Below are positions 12,119 through 21,530 of a stretch of 64,000 nt of DNA, piece after piece. The stretch lies in the NCBI RefSeq assembly GCF_026914185.1, contig NC_070565.1:5146001-5210000 (forward strand), given 5' to 3'. Each line of letters opens with the position of its first letter. Position 1 is the first letter of the stretch. Under the pieces are notes generated by a model. The model was not told the DNA's origin and did no database searches. It saw nothing but the letters and a program-made list of their open reading frames with translations. Made by a program: the position numbers and the translations under genes. This DNA is from Puccinia triticina (taxonomy: Eukaryota; Basidiomycota; Pucciniomycetes; Pucciniales; Pucciniaceae).

Positions 12119-12481
12119 AGATGATGTCCCCATCATCCAACCTTGAGTGAGGTGTGACAAAGAGAGGAGAAAGAAAATAGGGCAAGGCAAAAGAAGACTG
12201 TGACGTGGCAAGTTGTTTTTTGGGCAGATTTTTTTGTATGTTTGATTTTCCTTCTAGCGTAAAAAGAATTGAGTTGAGTTTGAAGAATAGAAAAGATATG
12301 AACAAGTGAGACAGAAATAGGATTTGGTTGATTTATATTTCTTTAGTGAATTTTATGCTGTTTTTCTTGTTTGATTTTATAGTAATCTTCCAGGAAATAA
12401 TGTGACGATGAAAAGGTATAGCTAGATGAAGAACTAAAGGAAAAATGTAACAAGAATTTTTAGTGGAAATGGGTGGAGAAA

Positions 12482-12494
12482 CCACCCCCAAATT
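12482..12494 (-). other. Second polypurine-tract copy
   Basis: AATTTGGGGGTGG is repeated just downstream of the RRM-like gene, 378 bp from the LTR-proximal copy. Confidence 0.65.
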
Positions 12495-12543
12495 GGTGTG
12501 ATCCTTGCGGCGTAGCTATCCTTAGTTTCGTCTCCAGGGCTGT

Positions 12544-12876
12544 TTATGTCATCCGCGCTAGAAGTTCCAGATCTCGGCGCTCCTCCTTCGTCGTTGCTTG
12601 CGCTTCCAATAGCAATCCGTCGGCTTTCGCGCCATCAAGAGCTCCAATAGCTTTATTAGCCCCCTCCCGACTTGTGAACACAACCAGCGCAAATAACTCC
12701 ATCCCAGATCCGACGTGTGGCGTAAAAGATTCTCTGATAGGTCCGTGCTCTTTCAAAGCTTCCGTGATGTCTGCGGCGGATGTTCCTGGCGCGATATTAA
12801 AGAGGTAGATGGGCCAAAAATGTGCTAAGGAGTATTCTGCTGACTGATTTGCAGGGACTTTAAAATGGTCACTCAT
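12544..12876 (-). CDS. Accessory RRM-like protein in gypsy element
   Basis: A 110-residue frame from ATG 12,876, in the same orientation as gag-pol but beyond pol, where some retroelements carry an extra gene. It resembles a small RNA-recognition motif. PIYLFNIAPGTSAADITEAL fits strand 1 (RNP2-like) plus helix 1. ELFALVVFTSREGANKAIG fits the RNP1-like strand 3 plus helix 2, although the aromatic RNP1 residues are only partly kept. A role in binding element RNA is possible but inferred. It stops cleanly at TAA. It could also be a captured host fragment. About 1.3 kb separates it from pol, so it probably needs its own transcript or splicing. Confidence 0.55.
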   Translation of the reverse strand: MSDHFKVPANQSAEYSLAHFWPIYLFNIAPGTSAADITEALKEHGPIRESFTPHVGSGMELFALVVFTSREGANKAIGALDGAKADGLLLEAQATTKEERRDLELLARMT

Positions 12877-13212
12877 TTTGAAGGGGTTGTATTGAGTTGA
12901 TCACGAAAATGTTTATCCGAACAGGTTGGCTAGACGTGAGTTTGTCGTGATAAGAAAGCTCTTGCGAGATGGGGGGAAAGAAACTGGTTTGTGCGTCGGT
13001 CGGTCAAACCCCTCAAACAGCAAGCACAACACAAATTATCGTGCCATGTTGTTAGATAAGTAACTGGCCGGACTGGGCATGGCGCGACCTGTTGTCGCAT
13101 GAGTTCTCTTTTTTTTTAGTTTACATTATTCAAGTTGTGTTTGTTGATTTGGTTTCGAACCTGCCTAGGCCAAAAAAAACTTGCTTTCTTTTTTTATTTG
13201 TATCGCCGCGTG

Positions 13213-13395
13213 TCGTGGTCGCAGAGGTGTAGGCCAAAGATTTTGTAACGGGCTAGCCGAAAGCTCGAAGTCCTCTTAGTCGCAGAGATGGGCCGAAGGT
13301 CATGTTACTGGCTAGACGAAAGCTTGTAGTCCGGCGTGGTCGCAGAGATCTAAGCCGATGATCTTGTTCCCAACTAGACGAAAGTTTGTAGTCCT
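13213..13395 (+). repeat. Three ~60-bp imperfect tandem repeats
   Basis: Units start with GGTCGCAGAG or AGTCGCAGAG, contain GGCCRAAG and CTAGMCGAAAG, and end GTAGTCC. The array ends about 35 bp upstream of the TATA box of the antisense gene, so it may be its upstream activating region (inference). Confidence 0.75.
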
Positions 13396-13430
13396 CGGAT
13401 TCTTCCGAGCCAAAGGAGAGCACCCAAAGC

Positions 13431-13440
13431 TATATAAAGG
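13431..13440 (+). promoter_or_regulatory. TATA box of antisense accessory gene
   Basis: TATATAAAGG lies about 100 bp upstream of an ATG in ACCATGT context, antisense to the host retrotransposon. Confidence 0.65.
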
Positions 13441-13537
13441 GGATTGAAATGATGGCAAAATCCAATCCACTAACTCCTCATTACTATCATTCCTTGCTAA
13501 GCCAACACAACCACTTCGCCTCTTTCTCCTGTTGACC

Positions 13538-13954
13538 ATGTCTTTTATTCCTGAATCGCCTATTGATGGTGCCTGGGATCCAAACTCCCGAACAAACGCG
13601 CGCAGCGGTTACGGCGAAACCAATACTCCCTTATCTTTAGTAAATAATTATCCCCTTGGTTCACAAAATTATCCTATCTTAATCCACTCCGACGACGAAG
13701 ATTTCATCGCTGGAGTACATGTAGCAGCTTCCTATGTCACTCGGGTTGTTGAACTCCCGCAACTTCATGTTTTTCGGCAACGCCTCCGCCTCCTTGTCGC
13801 CAGAACACAATTCCAACACAATCAACCGACTAGAAGAGCTCGTCGAAATGGCCGTGCCCGCGGCAGTCGTCCGGTGGTCCTGGAATTCCGCCATGTTGAG
13901 CGCGAACTTGAGGCGCTGATAAATGGTAGCTTTGAGATTCAAATGGCCTACTAA
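13538..13954 (+). CDS. Antisense accessory protein in gypsy element
   Basis: A 138-residue frame on the strand opposite gag-pol, located between pol and the 3' LTR. The start is ATG 13,538 in good context, preceded by a TATA box and a tandem-repeat block. The N-terminus is polar (SFIPESPIDGAWDPN). The C-terminal half is charged and basic (RRARRNGRARGSRP) followed by EFRHVERELEALI. No family was recognised, and no membrane segment or signal peptide is seen. The related element at 32-44 kb has an antisense gene in the same place, which supports a real function. A GTAAGC directly after the TAA leaves open a further downstream exon. Confidence 0.55.
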   Translation: MSFIPESPIDGAWDPNSRTNARSGYGETNTPLSLVNNYPLGSQNYPILIHSDDEDFIAGVHVAASYVTRVVELPQLHVFRQRLRLLVARTQFQHNQPTRRARRNGRARGSRPVVLEFRHVERELEALINGSFEIQMAY

Positions 13955-14051
13955 GTAAGCCCCTAATTTTTTATTTTTCACTGAAATTTACTCCTTTATT
14001 TTACTAATTTATGCTTCCTATCGGCAACACCAGTCCCCCACTTCTTTTTCT

Positions 14052-14082
<31 letters not shown>

Positions 14083-14177
14083 AAGTCTTGAAAGCCCTTA
14101 TAGATCTAACTGTCTGAAATGTGAATAGCCATAGAAAATTTAATCTTTCCCAAAAAAGCAACGAAGCCAGAATAAAA
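13955..14177. other. Noncoding spacer with poly-T tracts
   Basis: Between the convergent ends of the antisense gene and pol. It contains TTTTTCTTTTTT-type runs at 14,043-14,082, and no coding sequence is seen. Confidence 0.6.
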
Positions 14178-17100
14178 TCAGAGTTTTCTTGAATGGAACA
14201 GCTTCACATGCGGCGCCGCATACCTGCGCTTGAGTTCTTGACCGTCAAGTTCTTCTAAAGTATATGAGCCACTTTTTTCTTGTGATTTTATGCGGTACGG
14301 CCCATTCCAGCGGTTTTCAAAGAGCTTTCCCCACTGACTTTCTAGGGATTTATTGTACACAAGAACTAGGGATCCCGGCGTAAGCGGTCCTCTGTCTGGT
14401 TTCTTTTGATTCCAATATTTGACAGAATTTTCCCTGGAGTCCTTCATGTTCTTGTAGGCTTCTTGCAAAATTGATTCTCTCCTCTCCAGTTGGCGAACTC
14501 TGGCAAGGAGAAGGTCTGTGGTTGATTTTACTGACTCCCAATCAGTCCCTAAGAAAGTTTCCAGTTCGAGGTCAATTGGTAAAACCGCCGGTTGGCCAAA
14601 CATGAGTTCATAAGGCGTATAACCAGTGGTTCTCTTCGTAGAAACTCTATCCGCAAAAAGGACAAGAGGTAAGTAGCTGCGCCATTTCTTTCCGTCCGTC
14701 CCAGCCAGTTTAACCAAGGTATCTTTAATGGGCTGATGACCTCTTTCTACCATCCCGTTTGCTTCCGGATAATATGGCGTAGTGACTTTTACAATGGATC
14801 CTTTCTGCTTTAAGCAATCCTGAAGTTCCTTCCCAAATTCCGCCCCGCCGTCGACTACAACTGTGTGAGGTGCACCATATCTGAAAATCCATTCGTCCGT
14901 AAACCACTGCGCAATCTTTTTAGCTTTAAGAGTTTCCAATCCCACAGCTTCAACCCATCCGGAGAGATCATCTCTTGCAATCACTAGATATTTCCACTTT
15001 CCCGCTTTAATATGTACTGTATCCATACTGACGCGCCCAAAAATGGTAGATTTCCCTGTTGCGTGCTTATGTTCCAAAGGTTTCAAGGGGCTCCTCTTCT
15101 GACAGGCGTTGCAGGACTGGACCCAACTCTTGACTTTTCTTTTCATGTGCGGCCACCAAAACCTAAGCTTAGTCCGTTTGTAAGTTTCTTCCACTCCTCT
15201 ATGGCCAAGTTGTTCGTGAAGCGCCTCCAGAATGTGTTCCTGGTATTTTGGATTGCTGATAACTAGTTGCGGGAAAGGTTTATTTCTCTTTTTAAGTTTG
15301 CCGTCAGAGACCATGAAGCCGGCAGATTTATGCTTTATTACTTTCCAATCCGCGTCAGAGGTATCTGTTGGCCTATTTAGAGTGAGCAAATATTCTTGAA
15401 GCTTGCCCCAAATTCCTTCTTGCTGAAATTGACCGCGCTCCACCCCCAAATTTAAAGTGTTAACTTCTTTGACGCCAAAACCGGGATGAGGCTTAATCCA
15501 TTTCTCATCTTCGTCAAAACTGGGCTGCTCTCCTTCATCATCGTCTGGCGGTCTTCTAGATAATCCGTCGGGCATAGTGAAAGTTTTCCCAGGGACGTGA
15601 ACCAAATTATAAGAGAATAATTGAATAAAAGCCACCCAACGAGTCATGGGAGCATTTGGAAGATCAGGTGAGTTAATCATTTCTATAAGGCTTTTAGCGT
15701 CCACTAAGAGGTCGAATTGCTGGCCCCAAAGCTGAGTTTGTAATTTTTTTAGGATTTTTGCGACGCCACAGAGCTCCAGTTTTGATTGAGAATATCTGGA
15801 TTCCACCGGCGAAAAAACCACGGATTCGTATAAGACTGGCCTGTCTTTCTGGTTATCTTCTTGAGTGAGTACTGCTCCTGCCGCGATGTAGCTAGAATCC
15901 ACCGCTAATTTTATTTTTCCCGCTCCTTCAGAGTAGTCCAATTTCTTTAGAGTTATATCATGACCTACTATCTGTTTCAAAAGATCAAACGCATCCTGGC
16001 ACTCCTTTTTCCAGTTCCATTCCGCGTCTTTTCTGGTTAATTTTCTAAGCGGTGCGGCAAGCTCTGAAAGTCCCTTAATAAACATCCTGTCATAGACGCA
16101 GACTCCTAGAAAACCTCGAACTTCCGTTGCATTTTTCGGTACCGGCCATGTTTCAATTTTATTTAGCTGTTTTTTCGAAATTCTTCTGCCCTCCTTGCAC
16201 ACAACATGACCTACAAGATCCAACGCGGGGACGCAGCATGCAAATTTCTTTCCCGAAATTGTGAGTCCAGCTTCCTCTATTCTAAACAAGATCCGCTCCA
16301 GAGTGACGGCGTACTCCCAGATAAATTTCCTGATGCCAGGGTTTTCTGCCAAAGTTTTTTGATTGTAATCTGAAACAGGACCTTTTATACCACCATCATC
16401 AATGAATATACCAACATTTTGAGGAATTTTGTCTTGTAGAATCCACATCATTTGCGCCTGGTATACGGCGACAGAATTGGTTGCTCCTTGTGGTAATCTG
16501 GTAAGCTGAAATCGTCCCAGAGGAGTTTCAAAGGTGGTTAATGGCCTAGATTCTAATGATAACTCTCTTTCATCGTAGCCTCCCATTATATCTCCCAGAC
16601 CGTAGCAAGCTCTCCCGGTAAAAGATTCAATTAATTCTTCCGGTGAAGGCGGTATTCCAGAGTCCTTAATTGTTACTTTATTGAGTTTTTGTAAGTCGTG
16701 GACAATCCTGAGCCTTCCATCTTGTTTTTTGACGCAAAAGACCGGGCTAGAGTAAGAGGAATAAGACTGCTCATAAAGACCTGTTCGGATGCGCTCCCGT
16801 ACTAACTCTATGAATTGATCTTTAATTGCGGCAGGAATTGGAATAGGTCGCTGCTGCCAAGGTTCGTGGGCGATGACGGGAATGATGTAAGGTTTCCCGT
16901 AAGTGTGTTTGAGAAGTCCTCTCTCTTCCTCCCGAAAAGCAAGTCCTCCCTGCCGCATTACGATGATATGTTTGAATAATTTAAGTTCTTCAGGTTTGAG
17001 CCACCCGGGTGGACCGAAATTAATGACTTTAAGGCGGTCTTCTGTGATTTTCCAAGTAGGGGTAAAATTAGGCGGGTGAGGAGTTAAAGGTGTTACATAA

Positions 17101-17282
17101 GGATCTCTAGATAAAGGAGGACTACATAAGGGTGAGTTTATGTTCTGCGGCATGAACTGATTTACTGGCTTGATTTTTTTTGACGTTGATTTATATTTTG
17201 CCGCAAACACTAACTTTTCTTCTACACTATATTTGGGCACCTTCCAATCACCTACTTCTGGAAGGTGCCAGAAGCTAAAAAA
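14178..17282 (-). CDS. pol: Pol (RT, RNase H, integrase), gypsy, -1 frame
   Basis: About 1,020 residues without a stop, entered from gag by a -1 shift rather than by its own ATG. Reverse transcriptase shows RLRIVHDLQKLN, YGLGDIMGGYDE, LPQGATNSVAVYQAQM and FIDDGGIKG near residue 280, so the common YxDD box is FIDD. RNase H begins near 445 (LAVDSSYIAAGAVL). Integrase has an HHCC finger (HEQLGHRGVEETYKR ... CNACQKR) and a DDE core (DTVHIKAGKWKYL, VVVDGGAEF, EANGMVERGH). The C-terminus has the GPYRIKSQEKSGSYTLEELDG module. No chromodomain is seen. Pol copies the RNA to DNA and integrates it. All catalytic boxes are present, so the element could be active. Confidence 0.93.
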   Translation of the reverse strand, partial: FFSFWHLPEVGDWKVPKYSVEEKLVFAAKYKSTSKKIKPVNQFMPQNINSPLCSPPLSRDPYVTPLTPHPPNFTPTWKITEDRLKVINFGPPGWLKPEELKLFKHIIVMRQGGLAFREEERGLLKHTYGKPYIIPVIAHEPWQQRPIPIPAAIKDQFIELVRERIRTGLYEQSYSSYSSPVFCVKKQDGRLRIVHDLQKLNKVTIKDSGIPPSPEELIESFTGRACYGLGDIMGGYDERELSLESRPLTTFETPLGRFQLTRLPQGATNSVAVYQAQMMWILQDKIPQNVGIFIDDGGIKGPVSDYNQKTLAENPGIRKFIWEYAVTLERILFRIEEAGLTISGKKFACCVPALDLVGHVVCKEGRRISKKQLNKIETWPVPKNATEVRGFLGVCVYDRMFIKGLSELAAPLRKLTRKDAEWNWKKECQDAFDLLKQIVGHDITLKKLDYSEGAGKIKLAVDSSYIAAGAVLTQEDNQKDRPVLYESVVFSPVESRYSQSKLELCGVAKILKKLQTQLWGQQFDLLVDAKSLIEMINSPDLPNAPMTRWVAFIQLFSYNLVHVPGKTFTMPDGLSRRPPDDDEGEQPSFDEDEKWIKPHPGFGVKEVNTLNLGVERGQFQQEGIWGKLQEYLLTLNRPTDTSDADWKVIKHKSAGFMVSDGKLKKRNKPFPQLVISNPKYQEHILEALHEQLGHRGVEETYKRTKLRFWWPHMKRKVKSWVQSCNACQKRSPLKPLEHKHATGKSTIFGRVSMDTVHIKAGKWKYLVIARDDLSGWVEAVGLETLKAKKIAQWFTDEWIFRYGAPHTVVVDGGAEFGKELQDCLKQKGSIVKVTTPYYPEANGMVERGHQPIKDTLVKLAGTDGKKWRSYLPLVLFADRVSTKRTTGYTPYELMFGQPAVLPIDLELETFLGTDWESVKSTTDLLLARVRQLERRESILQEAYKNMKDSRENSVKYWNQKKPDRGPLTPGSLVLVYNKSLESQWGKLFENRWNGPYRIKSQEKSGSYTLEELDGQELKRRYAAPHVKLFHSRKL
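15439..15453 (-). other. Polypurine-tract copy inside pol (central PPT-like)
   Basis: AAATTTGGGGGTGGA recurs inside the pol frame near residue 598, between RNase H and the integrase finger, where it encodes part of NLGVE. The match to the LTR-proximal tract is complete over 14 bases. Confidence 0.6.
17236..17282 (-). promoter_or_regulatory. -1 ribosomal frameshift signal between gag and pol
   Basis: On the minus strand, gag codons CAT TTT TTA contain the heptamer T TTT TTA (17,282-17,276). After a 6-base spacer come GGCACCTTCC (17,269-17,260) and its perfect complement GGAAGGTGCC (17,245-17,236), a 10-bp stem with a 14-base loop. The gag stop lies in the loop. Slipping back one base leads straight into the open pol frame. 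This matches the canonical eukaryotic -1 frameshift layout. Confidence 0.82.
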
Positions 17283-19798
17283 TGACTCGAAGTTGTGGCA
17301 GAATTGACAGGAAAAGTGGTCTCGTATTTTTGGTTTGATGGGTTTAAAATTGGAACCAGGTAAGTCTGACCATTTTTATTTATTGAGAGGGATTCCACAC
17401 CGCTGTCCTTGAATTGAATAGTAGCTGAGACGTCTATCAACCATGGTTTTCCTAGTATAGGCTGTACCGCCGCAGAAGAGACCCAGAAATGCACTTCTTT
17501 CGTAATATTTCCTACTTTAACCGGTACATTTTCCGCAATTCCCAGAATGTCACTCTTGTGTCCGCCAATACCGCGCAGTTTCATAGGTTTTTGAGTAATT
17601 ATAAGCCCCATTTTCCCCGCTAGATCCCTAGGTAAAAGATTAACTTGAGAACCGTTGTCTAAGAGCGCCTGAATTTGCTTCCCATTAATGGTGACAGCAA
17701 CATATCCTAAGGGGCAAGCGTAATGCGCTGGACCGCTATCTTGCGCTTCCTCCTCTTCGTCTTCAGAGTTGACGTCGACAGCGTTGGTTGTCTTAGGTTG
17801 ATCTATAGGAACTCTTTTAGGACTAATCTTCTTTTTGAATGCATCCACGGCGCCGTTAGATATGGCAAAAACTTCTCCAATGGTGAGTTGAATTTTCTCA
17901 TTTAACATTTGTGAGACCAACTTCTCTTCCGTGTCGGGGAACTGTGTAGCTAATGGTCTTTCCACATAGGTTTTGCGGGCAGGTTTCTCCTTTGTTGGCG
18001 CGCTGGTAGAGTCCTGAGGCGTGAGGATTTTAACCTTCTTCGGTGCGGGGTTTTCTTTTCTTGAAGATGCAGGAAGAGGAACTGGGTCATAATCATCCTG
18101 TCGAGCAATCTCCAAGATCCTCTCGTCGTCGACGTCCATGAGCTCTTCTTTTGTGTTTCTGACTTTTTTTGCTTTCGAATTGTCTGACCCTTCAGGATAT
18201 TCTGCACCACTTCTGGTTCTCTTTCCAATGTCGCAGTCAAAAGTGTCTTCCTCCGCATATTCAACCTCCTCAAGCTTTCCAAAAGAGGTCTGGAATTCTG
18301 GTGCGCTATCTTCCTTTTTTCCCGTATGCGTTCCTGGCGGTAGATTGATAACTCCCGCTGTTTGTGCTCTGCTTTGGTGATAAGTGTCAACTACGGTTTT
18401 AAAAGGCCTGGTTCTATCATAAGGTATTTGAGTTCCGTCTGGTAAAATAACATTGGTTCCTTCCTTCTTTACTAATCCGTTGATTTCGTCCAAGTTAACT
18501 TGATTGCACCTGTGGATGGTATGTCCAATCATGTGACAGTAATTACATTTATAGCTAGATGGGGACCGGTCTAGTTGGGCGGGTTTATAAGGAACGTGAC
18601 TTGACGACACAAATGGAGACGGCTGCTTTTGTACATTCCAGCTAGAGAGGCTTTTAGTAAGTTGATCCATAGCATTATCTTTTGGTTGAGCTTTCTGCGC
18701 CGGTGGCTGAATTGTTTGAATTTCTTTCTGAATGTTTTCGTCGTTTAAAATAGCCATAGTCCTAAGTTCTCTATTAATATAGTCCAAGATAGTGTTATAC
18801 GGCGGAAGAATGTGAGATCCATCCAAGGCCATTTCCATGTGGTTATCTCTTATGAGTTCCCGGTTTACGGCGATCCGGATAGGAAAAGATAAGCAATTTA
18901 GAACCGAGTGCCTGATTTCTTCCGCGCTAACCATGTGTCGACAGCGTACTAAGTAGGCTACTAAGTTTTCTAGCTGGATACTGAAATCCTGGAACTCCTT
19001 CTGGGTTTTGATTCCCTTCGCCATCGTGGTTGAAATAAGTTTGTCCAAATCATTCCTTGTGTACTGCAGAAGCGGAAGCATTTTTCCCCAACGTTGAACT
19101 AATTTAAGCTTGAGTTTTTCCCAGTCGTGTCTTTCCCGCTCTGCCATTTCCTGTACTTCTTTGATTAAAGATTCCCCTTCCAAGAAGAATATAATTTGTA
19201 GAGCAATATCAGATCCTTGGGCGCCATCCAATCTAGCCGCATATTCCAGGCGCTTAATAAAATCTCCAATGTCCATGTTTGTACCATCAAAGATAAGTCC
19301 TTTGGCGCCAGCTTTGATTTTAACTGGTTTCCTTCCAAATGGTTCTGGGTTATAGGCGGGGAGCTGAATGCTAGTTTGTAAGAAATGTGGCGTAATTTGA
19401 GCTGCTGCGCCTGATTGGCGAGTCTGGTTTACGTATTGCGGCGCAGGGCGGTATTGACTGTTTAAAAAGTTATTTCCTAGGAGTGGATCCAACGCTGCGC
19501 TTCCTGTGGTCGAAGGGCTAGTATTTCTCATTGGTCCAGGATTAAATGGCACTGAGGGCGCTTGATTTGATGAAAATGTAAGCCCGCTATTCACTATTGG
19601 CATAGCTCCGACGTTCCTCGGCGTAACTGACGATCCAGCGTTCCCCGGCGGAACCGACGATCCAACGTCCATCGGCGCAGGCGCTAATCCAACATTTGCT
19701 TGTCTAGTATTTCCTCCAAACGGCGGAATTTCCATATTAGATAAATGGAACCTAGGGTACGGTCCGGAGAAAGAGCTTCGTCTGCCGGCGTTAGGCAT
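17252..19798 (-). CDS. gag: Gag-protease polyprotein, gypsy
   Basis: An 848-residue open frame. The first 150 residues are low complexity and rich in Pro, Asn and Gly. A capsid-like helical region follows (MDIGDFIKRLEYAARLDG). One CCHC zinc knuckle lies near residue 415 (CNYCHMIGHTIHRC). A basic and acidic linker leads to a retropepsin-like domain near residue 712 (ALLDNGSQVNLLPRDLA, with ILGKPWL as the second half). The usual D-S/T-G active site reads D-N-G here, a change worth noting against DSG in the related element at 35.9 kb. Gag would form the cytoplasmic particle that packages the RNA. The frame ends 12 bp before the next open frame, and a slippery site lies 22 bp before its stop. Confidence 0.9.
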   Translation of the reverse strand: MPNAGRRSSFSGPYPRFHLSNMEIPPFGGNTRQANVGLAPAPMDVGSSVPPGNAGSSVTPRNVGAMPIVNSGLTFSSNQAPSVPFNPGPMRNTSPSTTGSAALDPLLGNNFLNSQYRPAPQYVNQTRQSGAAAQITPHFLQTSIQLPAYNPEPFGRKPVKIKAGAKGLIFDGTNMDIGDFIKRLEYAARLDGAQGSDIALQIIFFLEGESLIKEVQEMAERERHDWEKLKLKLVQRWGKMLPLLQYTRNDLDKLISTTMAKGIKTQKEFQDFSIQLENLVAYLVRCRHMVSAEEIRHSVLNCLSFPIRIAVNRELIRDNHMEMALDGSHILPPYNTILDYINRELRTMAILNDENIQKEIQTIQPPAQKAQPKDNAMDQLTKSLSSWNVQKQPSPFVSSSHVPYKPAQLDRSPSSYKCNYCHMIGHTIHRCNQVNLDEINGLVKKEGTNVILPDGTQIPYDRTRPFKTVVDTYHQSRAQTAGVINLPPGTHTGKKEDSAPEFQTSFGKLEEVEYAEEDTFDCDIGKRTRSGAEYPEGSDNSKAKKVRNTKEELMDVDDERILEIARQDDYDPVPLPASSRKENPAPKKVKILTPQDSTSAPTKEKPARKTYVERPLATQFPDTEEKLVSQMLNEKIQLTIGEVFAISNGAVDAFKKKISPKRVPIDQPKTTNAVDVNSEDEEEEAQDSGPAHYACPLGYVAVTINGKQIQALLDNGSQVNLLPRDLAGKMGLIITQKPMKLRGIGGHKSDILGIAENVPVKVGNITKEVHFWVSSAAVQPILGKPWLIDVSATIQFKDSGVESLSINKNGQTYLVPILNPSNQKYETTFPVNSATTSSHFLASGTFQK

Positions 19799-20075
19799 TT
19801 CTTGCGGTATTTCTACGGTTAAGTTTCTAGAGTCTACTAAGTTGATGATATAGTTATTTAAGGTAGAAAGACTTGGGTGCGTCGAGTTTAAAGGTATTTC
19901 AGAAGAATTCTAGGTCGGAATTTTGTTTGAAAAGATTTTAAACTAAGAGTAAGAGTAATTTTTCTACTAAGATCAATAGAATTTTTAGAGTAATTTTTAA
20001 CTAATGTATTTATTTAGCCTAGAAATGACGAGACTATAAATCTAAAGATCTTCAGGCCACTGTTGGGACACCACT

Positions 20076-20857
20076 TGTGGAACTACTCTTTGGGGGAATA
20101 GAGCTTAGAGAGGGATGAGTGCGTGAAAAGCTGCCTCTCAGGTTGGGAGAGTAATATGGGACAAGAATAAGAGTATGGACTCTTAAAGAAAAGTGTGGCT
20201 GATGAAGTATTGAGAATAGTGCTTTCTAGACGAAATCAAGGGGGAAAATATACTGTAAAATATGTGGTAAAATAGGCTATGTAATTCTTATTCTGTGACC
20301 AGGGATGCAAAGTGACAATCTGATGGGGGACAAACAGAATGGGCCAAAAGGCTCTACATTTATAGTGAGGGGACAACAGGTGGTTCTGAGACGAAGAGAA
20401 AGATGGGAACAGGGTACAAAAAGCCTCCAACAAGGTGACAAGGCAACAAACCAACAAGGCATCTACTACATGGCTTGGGATGACATAAGAGGAAAACAAT
20501 AACCATGGCGCATCAGCCGCCATGCATCTGAGAAAGAGTTACGCCTTGCTGGAATATAGAGGAGTTAATTCTAGTGAACACTCAGGGTCCTTCCTAATAG
20601 TCTGGCTCTGTTTGATGGTGGACTTTCTCCCACTTTGACCTGATTTTGTACATATTTTATTACCCATTGTGGAGGGCCATCCATGAAAGTGAATACTGAG
20701 AAGTTGAGGCGCCTTGTAGAGATGATTCTAGGCTATTATGAAGTGTCTGTGGGCGTGGATTACAGGTACCAGAGTGATTTCTAGAGGGCGTTTGGCGGTG
20801 ATTCCTTCCTGGTGAGTGTCTGAGTGATGTAATAAGGTTTTGATTAGGCTCACCACA
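20076..20857 (-). repeat. 5' LTR of the reverse gypsy element
   Basis: This 782-bp LTR is bounded by TG and CA. On the minus strand it is followed by AG and then TGGTGTCCCAACAGTGG, a plausible tRNA primer-binding site because it begins TGG. Confidence 0.93.
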
Positions 20858-20895
20858 TCGCCAAGACAGAAAAAAACATGTCTGCATTGGATTAA

Positions 20896-21530
20896 GTCAA
20901 GAGTCCCCTCGATAACTGGGTCTGTGCCGGTCACTGAGAGGATTGAATATGTACTCCTCTCGATTACTGGTTCTCTCGGCCAGTCATGGAGAGGAGTAAA
21001 CAATTACCTTGATGACCAGCTCTCTCCGTTCATCGAGAGGAGTAACCACTTGTACATCCTTGATGACCGGGCCCGTTCCTGTCATCGAGAAGATTACAAT
21101 GTAAGATGACTCCCCTCGATGACTGGTCCGCTTGGGTCATCAAGAGGATTGTTTCCTCCTCTTGATGACCGGTTTTGCTCCGTTCATCGAGATACATGCG
21201 TGGTCTTCTTCAGTCATTGAGAGGAGTAAACAACTCCGCTTGATGACTGGACAGTTCTCTCCGGTCATCGAGAGGAGTAAACAACTCCGCTCGATGAATG
21301 GACGGTTCTCTCCGGTCATCGAGAGGAGTATAAAATATCATGACCTCTCTCGATGACTGGTCCGCTTGGGTCATCAAGAGGAGTTTTTCTGTTGTTTGCT
21401 CCGCTCATTGAGATACATGCGTCCCAATGACCAGAACGTTCTGGTCATTGATGTACATGCCTCCCGATGACCAGAACGTTCTGGTCATCGAGGGGAGTAT
21501 GCTATACTCCCATTGATGACCGGAACAAGG
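20896..21530. repeat. Tandem palindromic satellite in MITE copy B
   Basis: Repeats of roughly 45-60 bp built from CTCGATGACYGG, a short spacer, and CCGGTCATCGAGAGGAG, so each unit forms a hairpin. They are related to the GATGACCGGTCATC array in copy A. Confidence 0.85.

Larger units (their letters stand above)
11323..20857 (-). mobile_element. Ty3/gypsy LTR retrotransposon, reverse orientation
   Basis: A complete 9.5-kb element with two 782-bp LTRs (TGTGG...CCACA), flanked by TCGC on both sides (11,319-11,322, 20,858-20,861). Transcription would run right to left. The order is 5' LTR, primer-binding region TGGTGTCCCAAC two bases after the LTR, 275-bp leader, gag-protease, pol in the -1 frame, an accessory region with one sense and one antisense gene, a polypurine tract, then the 3' LTR. 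The LTRs translate identically in every frame compared and have the same length, so the insertion is recent. It is nested inside MITE copy B. Confidence 0.93.

Noticed and set aside
20896..21530. CRISPR array
   Set aside because: The repeats are palindromic satellite units without unique spacers, in a eukaryotic transposon.
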